From: Actinospineispora spinosispora DSM 44797
GTDB lineage: Bacteria > Actinomycetota > Actinomycetes > Mycobacteriales > Pseudonocardiaceae
Direction of reading: 5' to 3'
Assembly: GCF_000429025.1 (NCBI RefSeq)
Contig: NZ_AUBB01000006.1
Location: 682,001 to 746,000 of the forward strand
Length of the DNA: 64,000 nt
The position numbers and the translations under genes are program-made. Positions 49,669-60,004 of this stretch are shown in pieces; position 1 is the first letter of the stretch, and the number at the start of each line of letters is the position of its first letter. The notes under the pieces are model-generated. The model searched no databases and was not told the DNA's origin. It saw only the letters and a program-made list of their open reading frames with translations.

Positions 49669-52600
49669 GTGATCCTGCTGCTGTCCACGTCCGACACCGA
49701 CCTGCTCAGTGCCCGTGCCAGCGAGGGTGACTATCGGCTCGGCAACCCGGCCCGGCTGACCAGCGAAGACCTTCCCGCGCTCGTCGACGGCGTCGATCTG
49801 GTCGTGGTGCGGCTGCTCGGCGGGCGCAGGGCGTGGGAAGAGGGCCTCGACACGCTGCTCGCCGGTTCGGTACCGGTCGTGGTCGTCGGCGGCGAGCAGG
49901 CTCCCGACGCGGAGCTGATGGAATGCTCCACGGTGCCCGGAGGCGTGTGTGCGCAAGCACACAGCTATCTGGCGCAGGGCGGGCCGGAGAACCTGGGCGA
50001 GCTGGCGAAGTTCCTGTCCGACACGGTGTTGCTGACCGGCTTCGGTTTCGCGCCGCCGTCGGAGACCCCGATCTGGGGCCGGCTGGAGCGTGCGGCGCGT
50101 GAGCTGCCCTCGGACGCACCCGTCGTCGGCGTTCTGTACTACCGGGCCCATCAGCTGGCCGGCAACACCGCGTTCGTCGACGGTCTGTGCACCGCGATCG
50201 AGGACCACGGAGCCCGCCCGCTGCCGATCTTCTGCGCGTCGCTGCGCACCGCGCCCGACGAGCTCGTCGACGACCTGAAGCAGGTCGACGCGCTGGTCGT
50301 CACGGTCCTCGCGGCCGGTGGCGCCACGAGCGGCGCGGCCCCGGCCTCGGTGAGTGCGGGCGGTGACGACGGTGCGTGGGACGTCGGCGCGCTGGCGGCG
50401 CTGGACGTGCCCATCCTGCAGGGCCTGTGCCTGACCAGCAGCAAGGCCACCTGGGAGGAGTCAGACGACGGTCTGTCGCCGCTCGACGCCGCGACGCAGG
50501 TGGCCATCCCGGAGTTCGACGGACGGCTGATCACGGTGCCGTTCTCGTTCAAGGAGATCGACCCGGACGGGCTCACCGTGTACGTCGCCGATCCGGAGCG
50601 CGCCGCCCGGGTCGCCGGTATCGCCACGCGGCACGCGAAGCTGCGGCACATCCCGGCCGCCGAGCGCCGGATCGTGCTGATGCTGTCCGCGTACCCGACC
50701 AAGCATTCCCGCATCGGCAACGCGGTCGGGCTGGACACCCCGGCCAGCGTCGTGCGGCTGCTCGCCGCGATGCGCGAGGCCGGCTACGACGTCGGTCCGG
50801 AGGACGGGCCCGATGCGCTGCCCGGTCTTGCCGCTCAGGACGGTGACGCGCTGGTGCACGCACTGATCGCGGCCGGCGGGCAGGACCAGGACTGGTTGAC
50901 CGAGGAGCAGATCACCGGCAACCCGATCCGCATCTCTGCTGCTGACTACCAGGCGTTCTACGACACCCTGCCCGCCGAGCTGCGAGAAAGCATCCAGCGG
51001 CACTGGGGGCCGCCGCCCGGTGAGCTGTTCGTCGACCGGTCGCGGGACAAGCGCGGCGAGATCGTGCTGGCGGCGTTGCGCGCCGGGAACGTCGTGGTCA
51101 TGGTGCAGCCGCCGCGCGGCTTCGGGGACAACCCGATCGCGATCTACCACGACCCCGACCTCCCGCCCACCCACCACTACCTGGCCGCGTACCGCTGGCT
51201 GGCGCAGTCCACCGGCACCGGTGGGTTCGGCGCCGACGCGATGGTGCACGTCGGCAAGCACGGCAACCTGGAGTGGCTGCCCGGTAAGAACGCCGGCATG
51301 TCCGCCGCGTGCGGGCCGGACGCGGCGCTCGGCGACCTGCCGCTGGTCTACCCGTTCCTGGTCAACGACCCTGGCGAGGGTACGCAGGCGAAGCGCCGGG
51401 TGCACGCCACCCTGGTCGATCATCTGATCCCGCCGATGGCCCGCGCGGAGAGCTACGGCGACATCGCCCGGCTGGAGCAGCTGCTCGACGAGCACGCGAA
51501 CATCGCCGCGCTGGACCCGGCGAAGCTGCCGGCGATCCGTCAGCAGATCTGGACGCTCATGCAGGCGGCCAAGCTGGACCACGACCTGGGCGTCACGGAC
51601 CGTCCGCACGACGCGGAGTTCGACGACTTCCTGCTGCACGTCGACGGCTGGCTGTGCGAGGTCAAGGACGCCCAGATCCGCGACGGCCTGCACATCCTGG
51701 GCGCCGCGCCGACCGGTGAGGCGCGGGTCAACCTGGTGCTGGCCATGCTGCGCGCGAGGCAGCTGTGGGGCGGCGAGCGTGCCCTGCCCGGCCTGCGCGA
51801 GGCGCTCGGCCTCCGGGAGGACGACACCGAGGGCCTCGGCCGCACGGACCGGATCGAGGAACAGGCCCGAGGCCTGGTGGCCGCGATGGAGGCCAAGGAC
51901 TGGGACCCGGCCGCGGTCCCCGAGACCCTCCGCGAGTCGGGGATTCCATCAGGGCGAGTCGGGGATTCCGTCGGCCCGGACCTCGAGCAGGTCGAGGCGG
52001 TCCTGAGGTTCGCCGCGACCGAGGTCGTCCCGAGGCTCGCGCGCACGACCGACGAGCTGACCAACGTGCTGCACGCGCTGGACGGCGGCTACATCCCGGC
52101 CGGCCCGTCCGGCTCACCGCTGCGCGGGCTGCTCAACGTGCTGCCCACGGGTCGCAACTTCTACTCGGTCGACCCGAAGGCCGTGCCGAGCAGGCTGGCC
52201 TGGGAGACCGGCTCGGCGATGGCCGAGTCGCTGCTGACCAGGTACCGCACCGACCACGGCGACTGGCCCAGCTCGGTCGGCCTGTCCGCGTGGGGCACCT
52301 CCGCGATGCGTACCTCCGGCGACGACATCGCCGAGATCCTGGCGCTGCTCGGGGTGCGGCCGGTGTGGGACGAGGCGTCCCGGCGGGTCAGCGGCATCGA
52401 GCCGATCGCGCTGGACGAGCTGGGCAGGCCCCGCATCGACGTCACGGTGCGCATCTCCGGGTTCTTTCGCGACGCGTTCCCGCACGTCGTCTCGCTGCTG
52501 GACGACGCGGTGCGCCTGGTCGCGGGCCTCGACGAGCCCGCCGAGCAGAACTTCGTCCGCGCGCACGCCCAGGCCGACCTGGCCGAGCACGGTGACGAAC

Positions 52601-53337
52601 GCCGTGCCACCACGCGCATCTTCGGTTCGAAGCCGGGTGCGTACGGGGCCGGCATCCTGCCGCTGCTGGAGAGCCGCAACTGGCGTGACGACGCCGACCT
52701 CGCCGAGGTCTACGCGACCTGGGGCGGCTTCGCGTACGGCCGGGGCCTGGACGGCCGCGCCGCCCGTCCGGACATGGAGAGCGCCTACCGGCGGATCGCG
52801 GTGGCGGCGAAGAACGTCGACACCCGCGAGCACGACATCGCCGACTCCGACGACTACTTCCAGTACCACGGCGGCATGATCGCCACGGTCCGCGCGCTCA
52901 CCGGGAAGGCGCCGCAGGCCTACATCGGCGACAGCACCCGGCCGGACGCCGTCCGCACGCGCACGCTGTCCGAGGAGACGTCCCGGGTGTTCCGCGCGCG
53001 GGTGGTCAACCCGCGCTGGATCGCCGCGATGCGCCGCCACGGCTACAAAGGCGCGTTCGAGCTGGCCGCGACGGTCGATTACCTGTACGGCTACGACGCC
53101 ACCACCGGTGTCGTCGCAGACTGGATGTACGAGAAGCTCGCCGAGTCCTACGTGTTCGACCCGGAGACCACGAAGTTCCTGCAGGAATCCAACCCGTGGG
53201 CCCGCCACGGCATCACCGAGCGCCTGCTCGAAGCCGTCGACCGCGGTCTGTGGGAACATCCGGAACCGGACACCCTCGCCGGCCTCCGCCAGGCCTACCT
53301 GGACACCGAGGCCGACCTGGAGGAGAACACGGAGTGA
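49669..53337 (+). CDS. cobN: aerobic cobaltochelatase large subunit
   Basis: A 1222-residue CobN, which inserts cobalt into hydrogenobyrinate a,c-diamide with an AAA+ partner pair. Typical segments: [145 protein letters not shown] 49669 follows GGAGGG. TsaD starts four bases after its stop. The CobS/T-like partners are not in the window. Confidence 0.95.
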   Translation: MILLLSTSDTDLLSARASEGDYRLGNPARLTSEDLPALVDGVDLVVVRLLGGRRAWEEGLDTLLAGSVPVVVVGGEQAPDAELMECSTVPGGVCAQAHSYLAQGGPENLGELAKFLSDTVLLTGFGFAPPSETPIWGRLERAARELPSDAPVVGVLYYRAHQLAGNTAFVDGLCTAIEDHGARPLPIFCASLRTAPDELVDDLKQVDALVVTVLAAGGATSGAAPASVSAGGDDGAWDVGALAALDVPILQGLCLTSSKATWEESDDGLSPLDAATQVAIPEFDGRLITVPFSFKEIDPDGLTVYVADPERAARVAGIATRHAKLRHIPAAERRIVLMLSAYPTKHSRIGNAVGLDTPASVVRLLAAMREAGYDVGPEDGPDALPGLAAQDGDALVHALIAAGGQDQDWLTEEQITGNPIRISAADYQAFYDTLPAELRESIQRHWGPPPGELFVDRSRDKRGEIVLAALRAGNVVVMVQPPRGFGDNPIAIYHDPDLPPTHHYLAAYRWLAQSTGTGGFGADAMVHVGKHGNLEWLPGKNAGMSAACGPDAALGDLPLVYPFLVNDPGEGTQAKRRVHATLVDHLIPPMARAESYGDIARLEQLLDEHANIAALDPAKLPAIRQQIWTLMQAAKLDHDLGVTDRPHDAEFDDFLLHVDGWLCEVKDAQIRDGLHILGAAPTGEARVNLVLAMLRARQLWGGERALPGLREALGLREDDTEGLGRTDRIEEQARGLVAAMEAKDWDPAAVPETLRESGIPSGRVGDSVGPDLEQVEAVLRFAATEVVPRLARTTDELTNVLHALDGGYIPAGPSGSPLRGLLNVLPTGRNFYSVDPKAVPSRLAWETGSAMAESLLTRYRTDHGDWPSSVGLSAWGTSAMRTSGDDIAEILALLGVRPVWDEASRRVSGIEPIALDELGRPRIDVTVRISGFFRDAFPHVVSLLDDAVRLVAGLDEPAEQNFVRAHAQADLAEHGDERRATTRIFGSKPGAYGAGILPLLESRNWRDDADLAEVYATWGGFAYGRGLDGRAARPDMESAYRRIAVAAKNVDTREHDIADSDDYFQYHGGMIATVRALTGKAPQAYIGDSTRPDAVRTRTLSEETSRVFRARVVNPRWIAAMRRHGYKGAFELAATVDYLYGYDATTGVVADWMYEKLAESYVFDPETTKFLQESNPWARHGITERLLEAVDRGLWEHPEPDTLAGLRQAYLDTEADLEENTE

Positions 53338-53341
53338 GTCA

Positions 53342-54382
53342 GTGAACAGCAAGATCGTCCTCGGCATCGAGACCTCGTGCGACGAGACCGGCGTCGGGCT
53401 GGTCAGAGACGGCGAGCTGCTCGGCGACGCCCTGGCCTCGTCGATGGACGAGCACGTCCGGTTCGGCGGTGTGGTCCCGGAGATCGCCGCGCGGGCACAC
53501 GTGTCCTCGCTGGTCCCGTGCGTGCGCGAGGCGATGGCGAAGGCCGGGGCGAAGCCGCGCGACATCGGCGCGATCGCGGTGACCGTCGGCCCCGGCCTGG
53601 CGACCGCGCTGCACGTGGGCGTCGCCGCGGCCAAGGCCTACGCCGGCGCCTGGGGCGTGCCGCTCTACGGCGTGCACCACCTCGCGGGGCACGCCGCCGC
53701 CGACCTGCTGGAGCACGGCGCGCTGCCGCCGCGCAGCGTCGTGCTGATCATCTCGGGTGGGCACACCTCGCTGCTGTCGGTGGGTGATCTCGCGCGTGAC
53801 GAGGTCATCCACCTGTCGGACACGATCGACGACGCGGCCGGCGAGGCGTTCGACAAGGTCGCCCGCATCCTCGGCCTGCCCTACCCCGGTGGCCCCTCGA
53901 TCGACAAGGCCGCACGGGAAGGTGACCCGGCCGCGATCGCCTTCCCCCGGCCGTTGACCGGCCGGCGCGATCCCGAGCTGGGCTTCTCCTTCTCCGGTCT
54001 GAAGACCGCGGTGGCCCGCTGGGTGGAGCGCTGCGAGGCCGACGGCCGTCCGGTACCGGTGCCGGACGTGGCGGCATCGTTCCAGGAGGCCGTGGCCGAC
54101 GTGCTCACCTCGAAGGCCCTGCTCGCCTGCCGGCGCCACGGTGTCCAGGACCTGGTGGTGGTCGGCGGCGTCGCCGCCAACAGCCGAGTGCGGGCGCTGG
54201 CCGAACAGCGCTGCACCGATGCCGGCATCACGCTGCGGGTCCCGCCGCTACGGCTGTGCACCGACAACGGCGCGATGATCGCCGCCGTGGGCGACCTGCT
54301 GGTCCGCTCCGGTGCCGAGCCGACCGACCTGTCCGTCTCGGCCCGCCCCAGCGTGGTGCTGCAGCGGGCTCAGCTCAACTAG
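53342..54382 (+). CDS. tsaD: tRNA N6-threonylcarbamoyladenosine transferase TsaD (Kae1)
   Basis: A 346-residue Kae1/TsaD ASKHA protein for the t6A37 modification of ANN-decoding tRNAs. [13 protein letters not shown] opens it; metal ligands are H113 and H117 in [38 protein letters not shown] and [12 protein letters not shown] follow. GTG 53342, four bases after cobN. Usually tsaD sits with tsaB/tsaE/rimI; here it is alone behind cobN, so it may be a second copy or a relocated one. Confidence 0.92.
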   Translation: MNSKIVLGIETSCDETGVGLVRDGELLGDALASSMDEHVRFGGVVPEIAARAHVSSLVPCVREAMAKAGAKPRDIGAIAVTVGPGLATALHVGVAAAKAYAGAWGVPLYGVHHLAGHAAADLLEHGALPPRSVVLIISGGHTSLLSVGDLARDEVIHLSDTIDDAAGEAFDKVARILGLPYPGGPSIDKAAREGDPAAIAFPRPLTGRRDPELGFSFSGLKTAVARWVERCEADGRPVPVPDVAASFQEAVADVLTSKALLACRRHGVQDLVVVGGVAANSRVRALAEQRCTDAGITLRVPPLRLCTDNGAMIAAVGDLLVRSGAEPTDLSVSARPSVVLQRAQLN

Positions 54383-54396
54383 GCCAGCCGCGCAAC

Positions 54397-54463
54397 CTCG
54401 CAGACCTTGATGTCGCGTCGCAGACGCTGCGGCATCTGCGACGCGACATGAGGCTCTGCGAAG
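54397..54463. terminator. quasi-palindrome at convergent junction, repeat family 3, copy 2
   Basis: Inner 15-base arms (54410-54424, 54435-54449, exact) around CGCTGCGGCA; outer CTCGCAG and CTCTGCGAAGT. Same architecture and near-identical core as 962-1025. Confidence 0.8.
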
Positions 54464-54479
54464 TGAACCGTGGTAATGC

Positions 54480-55781
54480 TCAGTTCGCGCCGGCGTGGTT
54501 CTGCAGTGTGGCCAGCTGGCCCGCGGGCTTGCGCTCCTCGCGGACGTCGGGACGGACCGCGGGGCGGACCACCGCCCCGGACCCTGCCGCCCGGATCGCC
54601 GGATGCACACCGGCGACGAGACCCACCAGCAGGCTGAGTGCGAACGCGATGATCACGAACGACGGCGCGAGCTCCGGCACACCGAGCTGCGGTTCGATGC
54701 TCGGCAGCATCTGCTGAGCCGTGTACACCAGACCCAGGCCGGCCAGCACGCCGACCACACCGGCCACGGCGGCGACCAGCACCGACTCGCCGAGCACCTG
54801 CGCCACGATCGTCTGCCTGCGGGAGCCCATCGTGCGCCAGACGCCGATCTCGTCAGTGCGCCGGGAGACCGAGGACATCATGACGTTCGACAGGCCGGCG
54901 GCGCCGATGATCAACGCGAGCGCGACCACGGCCCAGATGGTCCAGAACAGGACCTGCGCGAGCTGACCGGCGACCGCGACCTTCGAGTCCTGGTACGTGC
55001 TGGTCCCGAAGTCCTCTTCGAGACCGCTCGCCTTGGCCGGCGTGTGCAACGGGTCCAGGATCGCACTGACCTGATCGTTGACCGGATCGACGGCTTCCTT
55101 ACTGGTCATGACAATGCCGATCTCGCCGACCGTACGGGTGCCGCCGAGGAGGCTGGAACGGACCACGGACAGCGGCGCCACCGCAATCGAACCACCATTC
55201 CCAGTGGCATTGTGCGCAAGCACCCCGATGACCTGGAAAGTCAACCGGCCGATCTGAATTTGGGACGCCAGAGCTTTGCCGGTGTCATTGTTGAACAACC
55301 CCTTCAGCGTACTGGGGCCGATCACCGCCACCCGTGCGGCGGACTCGTACTCACTTTCGGTGAACATCCGACCGGCCGCGAGTGGGGTCGACTTGTAGCT
55401 CAGCCAGTCCGGGGTCGAACCGATGATGCTGGCCCGGAATTGTGTGCCCTGATACCGCATCATCGCGGTGCCGCTGGTGATCGGCACGACGTTCGAGACC
55501 AGCTTCGGGTCCAGTCCCTGCTTGAGCGCCTCATAGTCCGCTTTGCCCAAACTCTGGAGACCAGTGGCCTTCGGCGAGTTGGTCGAGCCCGGCGTCAGGC
55601 TCATGGAGGTCATCAACGGGTCCAGACTGGTCTGATACGAGTCAGAAACCTTGTCCGAGAAACCGAGCAAAGCGATCACGAGAGCAACACCGAGAACAAT
55701 TCCGAACGCTGCGAGCAGGGAGCGGAACCAGGCGGTGCGTAACGTGGAGAAGATATGACTACCCGACGACTGGAGACTCAC
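54480..55781 (-). CDS. MacB/FtsX-type ABC permease without ATPase gene
   Basis: A 433-residue permease: one N-terminal helix (FRSLLAAFGIVLGVALVIALLGF), a ~220-residue extracytoplasmic MacB-PCD-like domain with LAAGRMFTESEY and VAVIGPSTLKGLF, and three C-terminal helices of the FtsX fold (NVMMSSVSRRTDEIGVWRTMGSRRQTIVAQVLGESVLVA). GTG 55781 is chosen as GGAAGGG precedes it and upstream codons are poor. The usual LolD-like ATPase is not adjacent; it may be encoded elsewhere. Confidence 0.85.
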   Translation of the reverse strand: MSLQSSGSHIFSTLRTAWFRSLLAAFGIVLGVALVIALLGFSDKVSDSYQTSLDPLMTSMSLTPGSTNSPKATGLQSLGKADYEALKQGLDPKLVSNVVPITSGTAMMRYQGTQFRASIIGSTPDWLSYKSTPLAAGRMFTESEYESAARVAVIGPSTLKGLFNNDTGKALASQIQIGRLTFQVIGVLAHNATGNGGSIAVAPLSVVRSSLLGGTRTVGEIGIVMTSKEAVDPVNDQVSAILDPLHTPAKASGLEEDFGTSTYQDSKVAVAGQLAQVLFWTIWAVVALALIIGAAGLSNVMMSSVSRRTDEIGVWRTMGSRRQTIVAQVLGESVLVAAVAGVVGVLAGLGLVYTAQQMLPSIEPQLGVPELAPSFVIIAFALSLLVGLVAGVHPAIRAAGSGAVVRPAVRPDVREERKPAGQLATLQNHAGAN

Positions 55782-55988
55782 GGAGGTGCCCTTCCCGTGC
55801 GTGCGGCGCGGGAAATCCCCATCACCGCTCAACCCCCCGGCTGAGCCCGATTTGAGCCCTCACAGAATAGCCACAGGGAATCGGTTAATCCAGGGGCAAT
55901 TCTTCTTAACCCAGCCGTTGCGCAAACATAGGCCAGGCTAACTTTCTTTCTGAGAAATCTCAGGATTTGAATGTGAAGGCGAGGTGCT
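55782..55988. other. AT-richer intergenic stretch
   Basis: No gene. Includes a small hairpin CTGAGA-AA-TCTCAG (55950-55963) just beyond the DUF397 stop, which may be a weak terminator, and TTAACC/GGTTAA-like repeats near 55883-55912. Confidence 0.4.
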
Positions 55989-56180
55989 CTAGACACGCTC
56001 GTCGAGCACGGAGCCCAGGAAGGAGGTCCACTCGGCGCCCGACACCGTGATCACCGGACCCTGGCCACGGTTCTTGGAGTCGGCGATCTGGACGCAGGTT
56101 CCAACGAACCGCACCTCCACACAGGTCCCACCGTTGTTGCTGTGGCTCGACACGAACCACTCGGTGGCACCTGTGCTCAT
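55989..56180 (-). CDS. DUF397 small protein
   Basis: A 63-residue DUF397 protein: WFVSSHSNNGGTCVEVRFVG and IADSKNRGQGPVITVSGAEWTSFL are characteristic. These form antitoxin-like or regulatory pairs with adjacent XRE/DUF5753 proteins in actinomycetes. ATG 56180 directly follows the TAG of the XRE gene. Confidence 0.9.
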   Translation of the reverse strand: MSTGATEWFVSSHSNNGGTCVEVRFVGTCVQIADSKNRGQGPVITVSGAEWTSFLGSVLDERV

Positions 56181-57038
56181 CTACAACTCCGTCTCCACCC
56201 GCTTGATCAGCGCCAGTGAATCATGTGAACTGAGCGCAAGATCCAGGGCCTCACGCAGGGCATAAGAGTACTGCCGCACGAGATCGGGCCGTTCCGCAAT
56301 TTCCATGATCGTAAGGTTCTCCAGGTAGAGCAGGGACGGCAGCCTTGCGCCAGGGAAATCGAGCAGGTGATAGGTCGACGCACCGAGCCCGTCGTAGCCG
56401 CCGGCCGCGAATGGCACCACGCGGATGTCCACGTTGCCCGAGCGCTCTTCAGCAACTTCCAGGAGATGCCTCAGTTGCGCCTTGAGCACCTCAGGGCCAC
56501 CGACCTGTTGCCGCAACGCACCCTCGTTGACGACGGCAGTGAGATGCAACGGTTCCTCGTCGAACAACCGGCGCTGCCGCGCCAACCGTGCTTCGATCCG
56601 CGGGTCCACCTCGGTCAGGCGATAGTTCGGCGTGCCATGGAACAGTGCCCGCCCATACGCTTCGGTTTGCAACAGGCCGGGAATCAGAAGCGTCTCGTGT
56701 GTTTGCACCGACTCGGCGCCATGCTCGCAACCGATGTAGCGCAGAACAGTCTGGTCGAAGATTCCGCTGTAGGCCTGCCACCAGCCACGAGTGTTCGCAC
56801 GCGCGCGTAGCTCGCGCAGCTCAGCGACCTCCTCGTCAGCCAGCTCGTAGGCGGCGAGCAGCGCATCCAGCTTCTCTGGCGCGATCTTGGTCTTACCCCG
56901 CTCCACATCGGAGACGTAGCCCTGGGTGCATCGCGCGTGCTTCGCCGCGGCCGTTGAAGTCAGCCCCGTGGCTTCCCGACGCTCACGCAACCGAAGCCCG
57001 AGTTCCCAGCTCGCCAGCACCGGAGATTCCGGAGCCAT
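56181..57038 (-). CDS. XRE-family regulator with DUF5753 domain
   Basis: A 285-residue protein. N-terminal XRE HTH (LRERREATGLTSTAAAKHARCTQGYVSDVERGKTKI, split here over residues ~17-52) and C-terminal DUF5753 (LLIPGLLQTEAYGRALF, RQRRLFDEEPLHLTAVVNEGALR, PSLLYLENLT). ATG 57038 follows AGGGGAAAC. Pairs with the DUF397 gene; such pairs regulate development or secondary metabolism in streptomycetes (family knowledge). Confidence 0.9.
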   Translation of the reverse strand: MAPESPVLASWELGLRLRERREATGLTSTAAAKHARCTQGYVSDVERGKTKIAPEKLDALLAAYELADEEVAELRELRARANTRGWWQAYSGIFDQTVLRYIGCEHGAESVQTHETLLIPGLLQTEAYGRALFHGTPNYRLTEVDPRIEARLARQRRLFDEEPLHLTAVVNEGALRQQVGGPEVLKAQLRHLLEVAEERSGNVDIRVVPFAAGGYDGLGASTYHLLDFPGARLPSLLYLENLTIMEIAERPDLVRQYSYALREALDLALSSHDSLALIKRVETEL

Positions 57039-57122
57039 CGTTTCCCCTATCGCCATCGATATCGCCAGCAATACTCTGTCCGACATCGGAAACAATACCG
57101 ATCATGTCCAGGGGGGGGACCC

Positions 57123-57473
57123 GTGCACCACAGAGATGACTGGCCGACCGAACCCGTCCTCGCCGCCACGAACCGGCTCGCGCTGCGAGACGAGGCACTT
57201 CCCCGTCACCTGAAGCCGTCGGCCGTCCTTCTGCATCGCCAGGTCCGTCGACGACTGCGCGAGCTGGACCTGGCCCTGGACCGCGCGACCGACACCTATC
57301 TGGCCAGCGAACTTCGCGGGGCGACCGCGAGCCTGCGCGAACTGCTCGCCTGCCACTTTCCCCTCGACTCCGACCGCTGCCCGACCTGCAGAAACCGGCT
57401 CGGACGCACCCACGAATGGCCGTGCCACGTGTGGCGCACCGCGTTCGCACTCCTGGTCCGGAGACAGACTTAG
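57123..57473 (+). CDS. small hypothetical protein with CxxC motif
   Basis: A 116-residue protein, unrecognised. A helical middle (VLLHRQVRRRLRELDLALDRATD, residues ~36-58 in part) and a C-terminal CPTCRNRLGRTHEWPCHVW with CxxC and further Cys/His suggests a small zinc site. GTG 57123 is preceded by a run of eight G (57111-57118), which also serves as ribosome site. Divergent from the XRE gene; similar small proteins often accompany XRE/DUF397 pairs. Confidence 0.65.
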   Translation: MHHRDDWPTEPVLAATNRLALRDEALPRHLKPSAVLLHRQVRRRLRELDLALDRATDTYLASELRGATASLRELLACHFPLDSDRCPTCRNRLGRTHEWPCHVWRTAFALLVRRQT

Positions 57474-57542
57474 CAATCTTTAAGTTAAAGCTACACAATA
57501 TTGTTCAAAATGTTTAGCTAGATTGCAGCTATCGATGCTGTG
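57474..57542 (+). promoter_or_regulatory. AT-rich promoter with palindrome
   Basis: A sharp drop in G+C. Contains the perfect palindrome ACAATATTGT (57495-57504) flanked by GCTA (57491) and TAGC (57516-57519), a likely operator for the oxidoreductase gene that follows. Confidence 0.5.
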
Positions 57543-58319
57543 ATGATCGAGCCCATGAAGGTGTTGTGGATCTACGCTCATCCGGAAAGCCGGTCGTTGA
57601 ACGGGTCGCTGCGCGATGCGGGAATCCAGCTGCTGTCCGCCAGTGAGCACGAGTACCGCGAGTCCGACCTGTACGCCATGAGGTGGAACCCGGTGGTCGA
57701 CGCCGCCGACTTCGGCCACGACCCGGCCGAGCGGCTCGACGTTCTCGCCGAGTCGGAACGCGCCTACCGGGCCGGGGAGCTGGCTGAGGACATCCGGATC
57801 GAGCAGGAGAAGATTCGCTGGGCCGACACACTGGTGTTCCAGTTCCCGCTGTGGTGGTTCGGGCCGCCCGCCATTCTCAAGGGGTGGTTCGACCGCATCT
57901 TCGTGCAGGGTTTCGCGCAGGGTGTGATCGATCCCCGCACCGGACGCGCCCGTCGCTACGGCGACGGCGGTTTGTACGGGAAGCGGGCGATGGTCGTCGT
58001 CACCGTCGGGGCGAACGACGCGAGCACCGGACCCCGAGGGATCCACGGCGATCTCACCGAGGTCCTGTTCCCGTTGCTGCACGGCACTCTCTGGTACAGC
58101 GGCATGGACGTCGTCGAACCGTTCATCGTCACCGGGACCGGCTCCGACCTCGACTACAGCTCGCTCGCCGACCGCCTGACGCAGCGGATCCTGTCGATCC
58201 CGCAGAGCACACCACTGCCCTACCGGACCCAGAACTCCGGGGACTACGACGATCACCTCGTACTCAAGCCGAACCGGGCGCCGGGCGTCACCGGACTCCA
58301 GGCGCACTACCTGGCCTGA
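57543..58319 (+). CDS. NAD(P)H-dependent flavodoxin-fold oxidoreductase (NQO family)
   Basis: A 258-residue quinone-reductase-like flavoprotein: KVLWIYAHPESRSLNGSL, DTLVFQFPLWWFGPPAILKGWFDRIFVQGFA and GKRAMVVVTVGA are typical. Two-electron reduction of quinones or nitro compounds is expected. ATG 57543 is chosen; GTG 57540 and ATG 57555 are alternatives, none with a strong ribosome site. Confidence 0.88.
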   Translation: MIEPMKVLWIYAHPESRSLNGSLRDAGIQLLSASEHEYRESDLYAMRWNPVVDAADFGHDPAERLDVLAESERAYRAGELAEDIRIEQEKIRWADTLVFQFPLWWFGPPAILKGWFDRIFVQGFAQGVIDPRTGRARRYGDGGLYGKRAMVVVTVGANDASTGPRGIHGDLTEVLFPLLHGTLWYSGMDVVEPFIVTGTGSDLDYSSLADRLTQRILSIPQSTPLPYRTQNSGDYDDHLVLKPNRAPGVTGLQAHYLA

Positions 58320-58320
58320 G

Positions 58321-58725
58321 CTACAGCCGCCCGAGCACCTCGCGGACCTCGATCTCGATCGCCACCCGCTCCGGATTGGGGCGGGGTTCGCGGTAGCGGC
58401 GGGCGTAGCGCTCGACCGCGTCGGCGACCGACTCGGCGTCGTCCCGCACCCGGGCGACACCGGACACCGTGGACCAGCGCCCGCCGTCCACCTGCGATAC
58501 CGACACCAGGGCGCCGTCCACTCCGGCCGCGCGCACGTTCGCCACCTTGACCGACGACCGGAAGGTGATCACTCTGGCGACGCCGGTGTCGAAATCCAGG
58601 GTGGCGCCCACCGCGACCGCGTGTGGCCGGCCGTCGGGGCGAACGGTGCTGAGCACACACACCCGGTACTCGGTCCAGAACTGCCGGAACTCAGGCGTGA
58701 CTACCGTCGGGGCCCATCGCATCAC
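58321..58725 (-). CDS. pyridoxamine-phosphate-oxidase-fold protein (FMN or F420)
   Basis: A 134-residue split-barrel protein: FWTEYRVCVLSTVRPDGRPHAVAV, VITFRSSVKVANVRA, and WSTVSGVARVRDDAESVADAV match small actinobacterial FMN/F420-binding family members. Start GTG 58725 (overlapping the P450 stop) or ATG 58722. Cotranscribed with the P450, so it could be a redox or degradation partner. Confidence 0.8.
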   Translation of the reverse strand: MMRWAPTVVTPEFRQFWTEYRVCVLSTVRPDGRPHAVAVGATLDFDTGVARVITFRSSVKVANVRAAGVDGALVSVSQVDGGRWSTVSGVARVRDDAESVADAVERYARRYREPRPNPERVAIEIEVREVLGRL

Positions 58726-59906
58726 CAGATCACCGGGAGCGAGCCTACGCCGTAGACGATCGAGAACGGACGGTAGGACAGCTGCGCGGCGGGCGTCGCC
58801 AGCCGCAGCGTCGGGAAGCGACGCAGCAGGGCCGGGAAGGCGAGCACCATCTCGCGGCGAGCCAGCTGGGCACCGACGCAGTGGTGGATGCCGTGCCCGA
58901 AGGCGAGGTGCGAGGTGGGAGCGCGCCCGGGGTCGACCTGTTCCATCCCGGTTCCCAGGTGCTCGTCACGGTTGGCGCCGGACAGGGAGCAGATGACCAT
59001 GTCACCCACGCCGATGCGTTGACCACCGATCGACGTCTCACGGCGGGCGAACCGGGGGAAGGCGACCTGGACGACCGAGATGTAGCGCAGCAGGTCCTCC
59101 ACCAGCGGAGCGATCCGGTCCGGGTCGAGGGCCGCGGTGCGCAGGGCGGGGTCCTCGATCAGCAGCATCGTGCCCAGCGCGAGCATGCTGGCCGTGGTGT
59201 CGTAGCCGCCGGTGAGCATGCCGTCGGCCAGGCCGGCGAGCTCGCGGTCGGTCAGCTCGTCGCCGTGTTCGGAGATCATCCGGCCGAGCAGGCCGTTGCC
59301 GGGCCGCGCGCGCTGGCGGGCCACCAGCTCACCCAGGTACTCGACCGACTCCTTGACCGCGTCGAGACCGCTGGACGGGGCGGCGTCGGAGATGTCGAAC
59401 CGGTTGTTGCTGATGCGCTGGAAGTCGCCCCGCTCGTCGGCGGGCACGCCGAGCAGCTCGCAGATGACCAGCGCGGGCACCGGCTGCGCGAACGCGGCGA
59501 CCAGGTCGACCGGTTCGCCACCCTCGCCCAGCGCGGCCATGTCGTCGAGGCAGCCGTCCACGACGGCGCCGATCCGGGGCTCCAGCTCGCGTAACCGTTT
59601 CGCGGTGAACTGCGGCGCGATCAGCCTGCGTAACCGGGTGTGTTTGGGCGGGTCGGCGAAACCCAGCCCTCCCGGGTCGCTGTCCTCGGACTGACCGCCG
59701 AACAGGCTGGCCAGGTCGTTGCTGAAGTTCTCGGTGTCACCGAGAACCGCACGCACGTCGCGGTAGCCGGTGACCAGCCACGTGGTGGGCCCGTTCGGGA
59801 TCACCAACGGGCTGACCGGCTGCTCGGCGCGCAGCCGGGCCAACTCAGGCACCGGGTCCACACCGTTTCGGAGGAACTGCACCAGGGTCAACGTTGTCTC
59901 GGACAT
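58722..59906 (-). CDS. cytochrome P450
   Basis: A 394-residue soluble P450. Heme ligand C343 in FGHGIHHCVGAQLAR; I-helix GGYDTTASM; ExxR in EDLLRY; DPPKHTRLRRLIAPQFT and FAQPVPALVICELLGVP are conserved bacterial segments. ATG 59906 is chosen without a ribosome site. No ferredoxin gene adjacent. Divergent from a MarR-GNAT fusion gene which probably regulates it. Confidence 0.92.
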   Translation of the reverse strand: MSETTLTLVQFLRNGVDPVPELARLRAEQPVSPLVIPNGPTTWLVTGYRDVRAVLGDTENFSNDLASLFGGQSEDSDPGGLGFADPPKHTRLRRLIAPQFTAKRLRELEPRIGAVVDGCLDDMAALGEGGEPVDLVAAFAQPVPALVICELLGVPADERGDFQRISNNRFDISDAAPSSGLDAVKESVEYLGELVARQRARPGNGLLGRMISEHGDELTDRELAGLADGMLTGGYDTTASMLALGTMLLIEDPALRTAALDPDRIAPLVEDLLRYISVVQVAFPRFARRETSIGGQRIGVGDMVICSLSGANRDEHLGTGMEQVDPGRAPTSHLAFGHGIHHCVGAQLARREMVLAFPALLRRFPTLRLATPAAQLSYRPFSIVYGVGSLPVIW

Positions 59907-59970
59907 CACGGAGGTAGTCGGCGGCAACGCACGACCAGTTCCCGGTGCGACCCGCGCCACTCCATTTACC

Positions 59971-60004
59971 TTGACACTATCAGTAATATCTTTGACTATG
60001 TCAA
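59971..60004. promoter_or_regulatory. operator/promoter at the MarR-GNAT start
   Basis: TTGACA (59971-59976) and TGTCAA (59999-60004) are inverted arms about an AT-rich centre; TAATAT (59984-59989) is placed as a -10 for a leaderless start at ATG 59998. Confidence 0.5.
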
